Positions 7,327-8,396 of a DNA stretch of 8,396 nucleotides are shown one piece after another (within the stretch, counting starts at the first letter, position 1; each line of letters opens with the position of its first letter). This DNA comes from Clostridia bacterium (GTDB lineage: Bacteria; Bacillota; Clostridia; Christensenellales; Borkfalkiaceae). Under the pieces are notes generated by a model. The model was not told where the DNA came from. It did not search any database and was given only the letters and a program-made list of their open reading frames with translations. A program made the position numbers and the translations under genes. Where the stretch lies: NCBI GenBank assembly GCA_017501125.1, contig JAFVXN010000002.1, positions 1 through 8,396 on the forward strand, read 5' to 3'.

Positions 7327-7601
7327 TTCTTTTCTCCTAACGCCAATTCGTATCCGCCTTTGCCGTATAACAAGCATTTGTTGACCCTGCAAATAGTCGC
7401 CGTGCTAGCGCCCGTCTCTTCGCATATCTCACGGTAGTTCTTCCCCGCCTTCAAAAGACGCGCGACCTCTAATCTTTGCGTCATATCGGCAAGTTCCTTC
7501 ACCGTGCAAAGGTCTTCGAACAGTCTCGCACACTCCTCCGCCGTGGAAAGTTTCGCCACCGCCTCAAACAAATCTTGGAATTTTTTCATCATTTCTTCCA
7601 T
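7323..7601 (-). CDS. yerC: TrpR-family (YerC/YecD-like) transcriptional regulator, probable histidine-operon regulator
   Basis: This 92-residue protein is a small helical DNA-binding protein of the TrpR superfamily, closest in form to the YerC/YecD group of Bacillota (Bacillus YerC is about 104 residues). The helix-turn-helix is clear: RLEVARLLKAGKNYREI (43-59) leads into ETGASTATICRVNKCL (62-77). The latter matches the E. coli TrpR recognition region GAGIATITRGSNSL in pattern. Comparative genomics has proposed such proteins next to his genes as histidine regulators (HisR); that is family knowledge as I recall it, and no binding is shown here. The ATG at 7601 follows GAGG at 7609-7612 with 7 bases of spacing. 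The GTG at 7628 lies at the predicted transcription start and is unlikely. As first gene under the promoter, overlapping hisZ by ATGA, it probably controls its own operon in response to histidine. Confidence 0.9.
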   Translation of the reverse strand: MEEMMKKFQDLFEAVAKLSTAEECARLFEDLCTVKELADMTQRLEVARLLKAGKNYREICEETGASTATICRVNKCLLYGKGGYELALGEKK

Positions 7602-7608
7602 ACTGATA

Positions 7609-7612
7609 CCTC
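7609..7612 (-). promoter_or_regulatory. Ribosome binding site that fixes the yerC start
   Basis: GAGG lies 7 bases before the ATG at 7601 and is the only good site in the short leader. The alternative GTG at 7628 has no Shine-Dalgarno sequence within the predicted transcript, because transcription should begin at about the same base. This supports a 92-residue rather than a 101-residue protein. Confidence 0.75.
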
Positions 7613-7620
7613 GCTTGCGT

Positions 7621-7658
7621 TTTAGCACTTTACCATTTTAACACGCTAAATCGCTAAA
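7621..7658. promoter_or_regulatory. Candidate operator: inverted repeat spanning the -10 region
   Basis: On the minus strand TTTAGCGATTTAGC (7658-7645) faces GGTAAAGTGCTAAA (7634-7621). The reverse complement of the second arm, TTTAGCACTTTACC, agrees with the first at 11 of 14 positions. The 10-base centre contains most of the -10 box. The left arm also contains a direct repeat, TTTAGCG twice with an 8-base period. Binding here would cover both the spacer and the transcription start, as a repressor would. The natural candidate protein is the TrpR-like product of the next gene. The symmetry is seen in the sequence; the operator role is inferred. Confidence 0.45.
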
Positions 7659-7663
7659 GTCAA
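7635..7663 (-). promoter_or_regulatory. Sigma-A-type promoter of the his operon
   Basis: On the minus strand TTGACT (7663-7658) and TAAAAT (7640-7635) are separated by exactly 17 bases. Each box matches the vegetative consensus at five of six positions. The predicted start of transcription is near 7628, which leaves about 27 untranslated bases before the yerC ATG at 7601. That leader is too short for a T-box riboswitch or an attenuator with leader peptide. No other promoter of similar quality was noticed between the operon genes, whose overlaps argue for a single transcript. Confidence 0.8.
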
Positions 7664-7727
7664 CCGTTTGCGCCTATCTTTTTAGGCTTTTTTGAAAAAA
7701 TTCGTCTTTCGACCCTGCAAATACCGA
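7664..7727. other. Intergenic region between the propeller gene stop and the his promoter
   Basis: After the TAA at 7730-7728 the minus strand has a weak GTC-GAAA-GAC hairpin with only three base pairs, then a T-run followed by an A-run, then the stem-loop described separately. The weak hairpin and the T-run are close together and might give inefficient termination of the upstream transcript. No small open reading frame with a ribosome binding site and no recognisable RNA was seen. Confidence 0.4.
7672..7693 (+). terminator. Terminator-like stem-loop facing the plus strand
   Basis: On the plus strand GCCTA (7672-7676) pairs with TAGGC (7683-7687) around a six-base loop, followed at once by six T residues (7688-7693). 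The stem is short, only 5 bp. The T-run is on the correct side only for plus-strand transcription, yet no plus-strand gene ends here. It could stop antisense transcripts coming out of the his operon region, or be chance in an A/T-rich intergenic stretch. It would not act as a normal terminator for the upstream propeller gene. Confidence 0.35.
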
Positions 7728-8396
7728 TTAATAATCTTTCTTCTTGTCGCACTGCGAGCATACCTTGGTGAAGACGCCTTTGAATTTGCCACCGCAATAA
7801 GGGCAGAATCCCTTCGACATATTCGCCTTCGCCTCCGTCGCGTCCTTTTCGTAGGTTGCGATATTCTTGAAAAGTTTCCAATCGCCGACGTTCAGTCGCT
7901 CTTTGTCGTTAATCGTTGCGATTGCATCAGCCAGTACCGTGCCGTCCTTTTTGATGCCGACCGCGTGGAGCGCGCCCATCGAAATCGCAACGACGTCTTG
8001 CCAGCCGCCGATTCTGCATCTATAACTGCCCGTTAAGAGCACTTTCCCATCCTTTTTAAGACCCAACGTCGCTTTGCCATACGCCGCGATAGCAATAACG
8101 TCCGTCCAGCCCGAAACGTCGCATTGTCCTTCCGCGTTCCTACCCGTAGCCACCACGGTGCCGTCCTTTCTAAGACCGACGGAATGCGTTTCTCCTGCCG
8201 CTATCTCCACGATACCGCGCCAACCTTCCACGGCACATTGACCGTCTTTGCCGTTGCCAGCCGCCACCACCGTGCCGTCCTTTTTAAGCCCCAACGCGTG
8301 CGTCTTCCATTGGTCTGGATCGCTACTAATCGCCACGGCGGTTATATCACGCCACTTGCCCACGTCCATCATACCCGTCCACGCTAAGGTGCCGTC
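7728..8396 (-). CDS. RCC1/BLIP-II-like repeat protein with C-terminal zinc ribbon (5' end outside window)
   Basis: Only the C-terminal 222 residues are visible. The frame stays open to the window edge, reading DGTLAWTG before the first ATG at 8372, so that ATG is internal. Four tandem units of 39, 38, 38 and 35 residues follow the pattern DGTVVATG-x-GQC-x-W-x-DIxAIAAG-x-H-x-LGLKK. A fifth unit, starting at DGTVLAD, decays. This is the RCC1-type propeller signature. The unit length resembles the roughly 39-residue blades of bacterial BLIP-II more than the longer RCC1 blades of eukaryotes. The last 25 residues carry CPYC and CSQC (cysteines 198, 201, 213 and 216 of the visible part), a CxxC-x11-CxxC zinc ribbon, then a lysine-rich end. 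Its function is unknown; propellers of this kind usually bind proteins. No his-pathway link is apparent. It lies upstream on the same strand and is separated from the operon by its own intergenic region. Confidence 0.8.
   Translation of the reverse strand, partial: DGTLAWTGMMDVGKWRDITAVAISSDPDQWKTHALGLKKDGTVVAAGNGKDGQCAVEGWRGIVEIAAGETHSVGLRKDGTVVATGRNAEGQCDVSGWTDVIAIAAYGKATLGLKKDGKVLLTGSYRCRIGGWQDVVAISMGALHAVGIKKDGTVLADAIATINDKERLNVGDWKLFKNIATYEKDATEAKANMSKGFCPYCGGKFKGVFTKVCSQCDKKKDY
7749..7805 (-). other. Zinc-ribbon coding segment (CxxC-x11-CxxC) at the end of the propeller protein
   Basis: The codons for CPYCGGKFKG and VCSQC lie here, giving two CxxC knuckles 11 residues apart, with the glycine pair and an aromatic residue typical of a small zinc ribbon. 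The segment is joined directly to the decayed last repeat through a charged linker (ATYEKDATEAKANMSKG). The stop follows six residues after the last cysteine. Zinc binding is inferred from the spacing only. Confidence 0.7.
7938..8396 (-). repeat. Tandem coding repeats of the propeller blades, period 105-117 bp
   Basis: The DGT/DGK codons that open each blade recur at 8388-8396, 8271-8279, 8157-8165, 8043-8051 and 7938-7946, giving spacings of 117, 114, 114 and 105 bases. The DNA itself is still similar at these points: the plus strand shows GTGCCGTCC followed by TTTTTAAG, TTTCTAAG or TTTTTGAT at several copies. All spacings are multiples of three, so the repeats stay in frame. The array continues past the right edge. 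The similarity suggests blade duplication that has partly diverged. Confidence 0.75.

Noticed and set aside
7327..7392. Upstream extension of HisZ by 22 residues
   Set aside because: The added residues are arginine-rich, unlike the family, and lie inside yerC. The ATG at 7326 has a good AGGAG site and the ATGA overlap.
7602..7628. GTG start at 7628 for the TrpR-like protein
   Set aside because: It coincides with the predicted transcription start and has no ribosome binding site, whereas the ATG at 7601 has GAGG at proper spacing.
7602..7727. A histidine T-box riboswitch or leader-peptide attenuator upstream of the operon
   Set aside because: The predicted leader is only about 27 bases, with no run of histidine codons, no terminator/antiterminator pair and no T-box sequence.
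8370..8372. ATG at 8372 as the true start of the propeller protein
   Set aside because: The frame continues to the window edge with DGTLAWTG, which matches the repeat consensus, so this methionine lies within a blade.

Overview
This window is almost entirely one minus-strand operon for histidine biosynthesis, read from about position 7630 down to 95. It holds nine his genes plus a leading TrpR-family regulator, in the order yerC(hisR)-hisZ-hisG-hisD-hisC-hisB-hisH-hisA-hisF-hisIE. The features that suggest the organism are the TrpR-like YerC protein, the short HisG paired with HisZ, the single-function HisB, the fused HisIE, the strong GGAGG-type ribosome binding sites and a sigma-A-like promoter. 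Together they point to a Bacillota member, most likely of the Clostridia type. GC content looks close to half by eye. The species cannot be named from the sequence.

Layout from right to left, which is the direction of transcription. Positions 8396-7728 hold the 3' part of a gene for an RCC1/BLIP-II-like beta-propeller repeat protein that ends in a four-cysteine zinc ribbon; its start lies outside the window. Positions 7727-7602 are a short intergenic region. It carries a good sigma-A-type promoter (TTGACT, 17 bp, TAAAAT), an inverted-repeat array around the -10 box that could be an operator, and a small stem-loop with a T-run oriented for the plus strand. From 7601 to 95 the ten genes of the operon follow. 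Each gene overlaps the next by 1 or 4 bases or is separated by only 1 to 10 bases. Positions 94-1 hold a short palindrome and a two-tier hairpin but no convincing terminator for the operon.

Together the genes encode every step from PRPP and ATP to histidine except histidinol-phosphate phosphatase, which must be supplied from elsewhere. HisG needs HisZ because it lacks the C-terminal regulatory domain of long HisG. HisH and HisF form the two-subunit imidazole glycerol phosphate synthase. HisIE joins steps 2 and 3. The expected 5' untranslated leader is only about 27 bases, too short for a T-box or a leader-peptide attenuator. The TrpR-like first gene is therefore the obvious candidate regulator of the operon, including its own expression.

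Most of the window is ordinary conserved metabolism. The points worth following are the candidate autoregulatory operator, the propeller/zinc-ribbon protein, the missing phosphatase, and the structured DNA downstream of hisIE.
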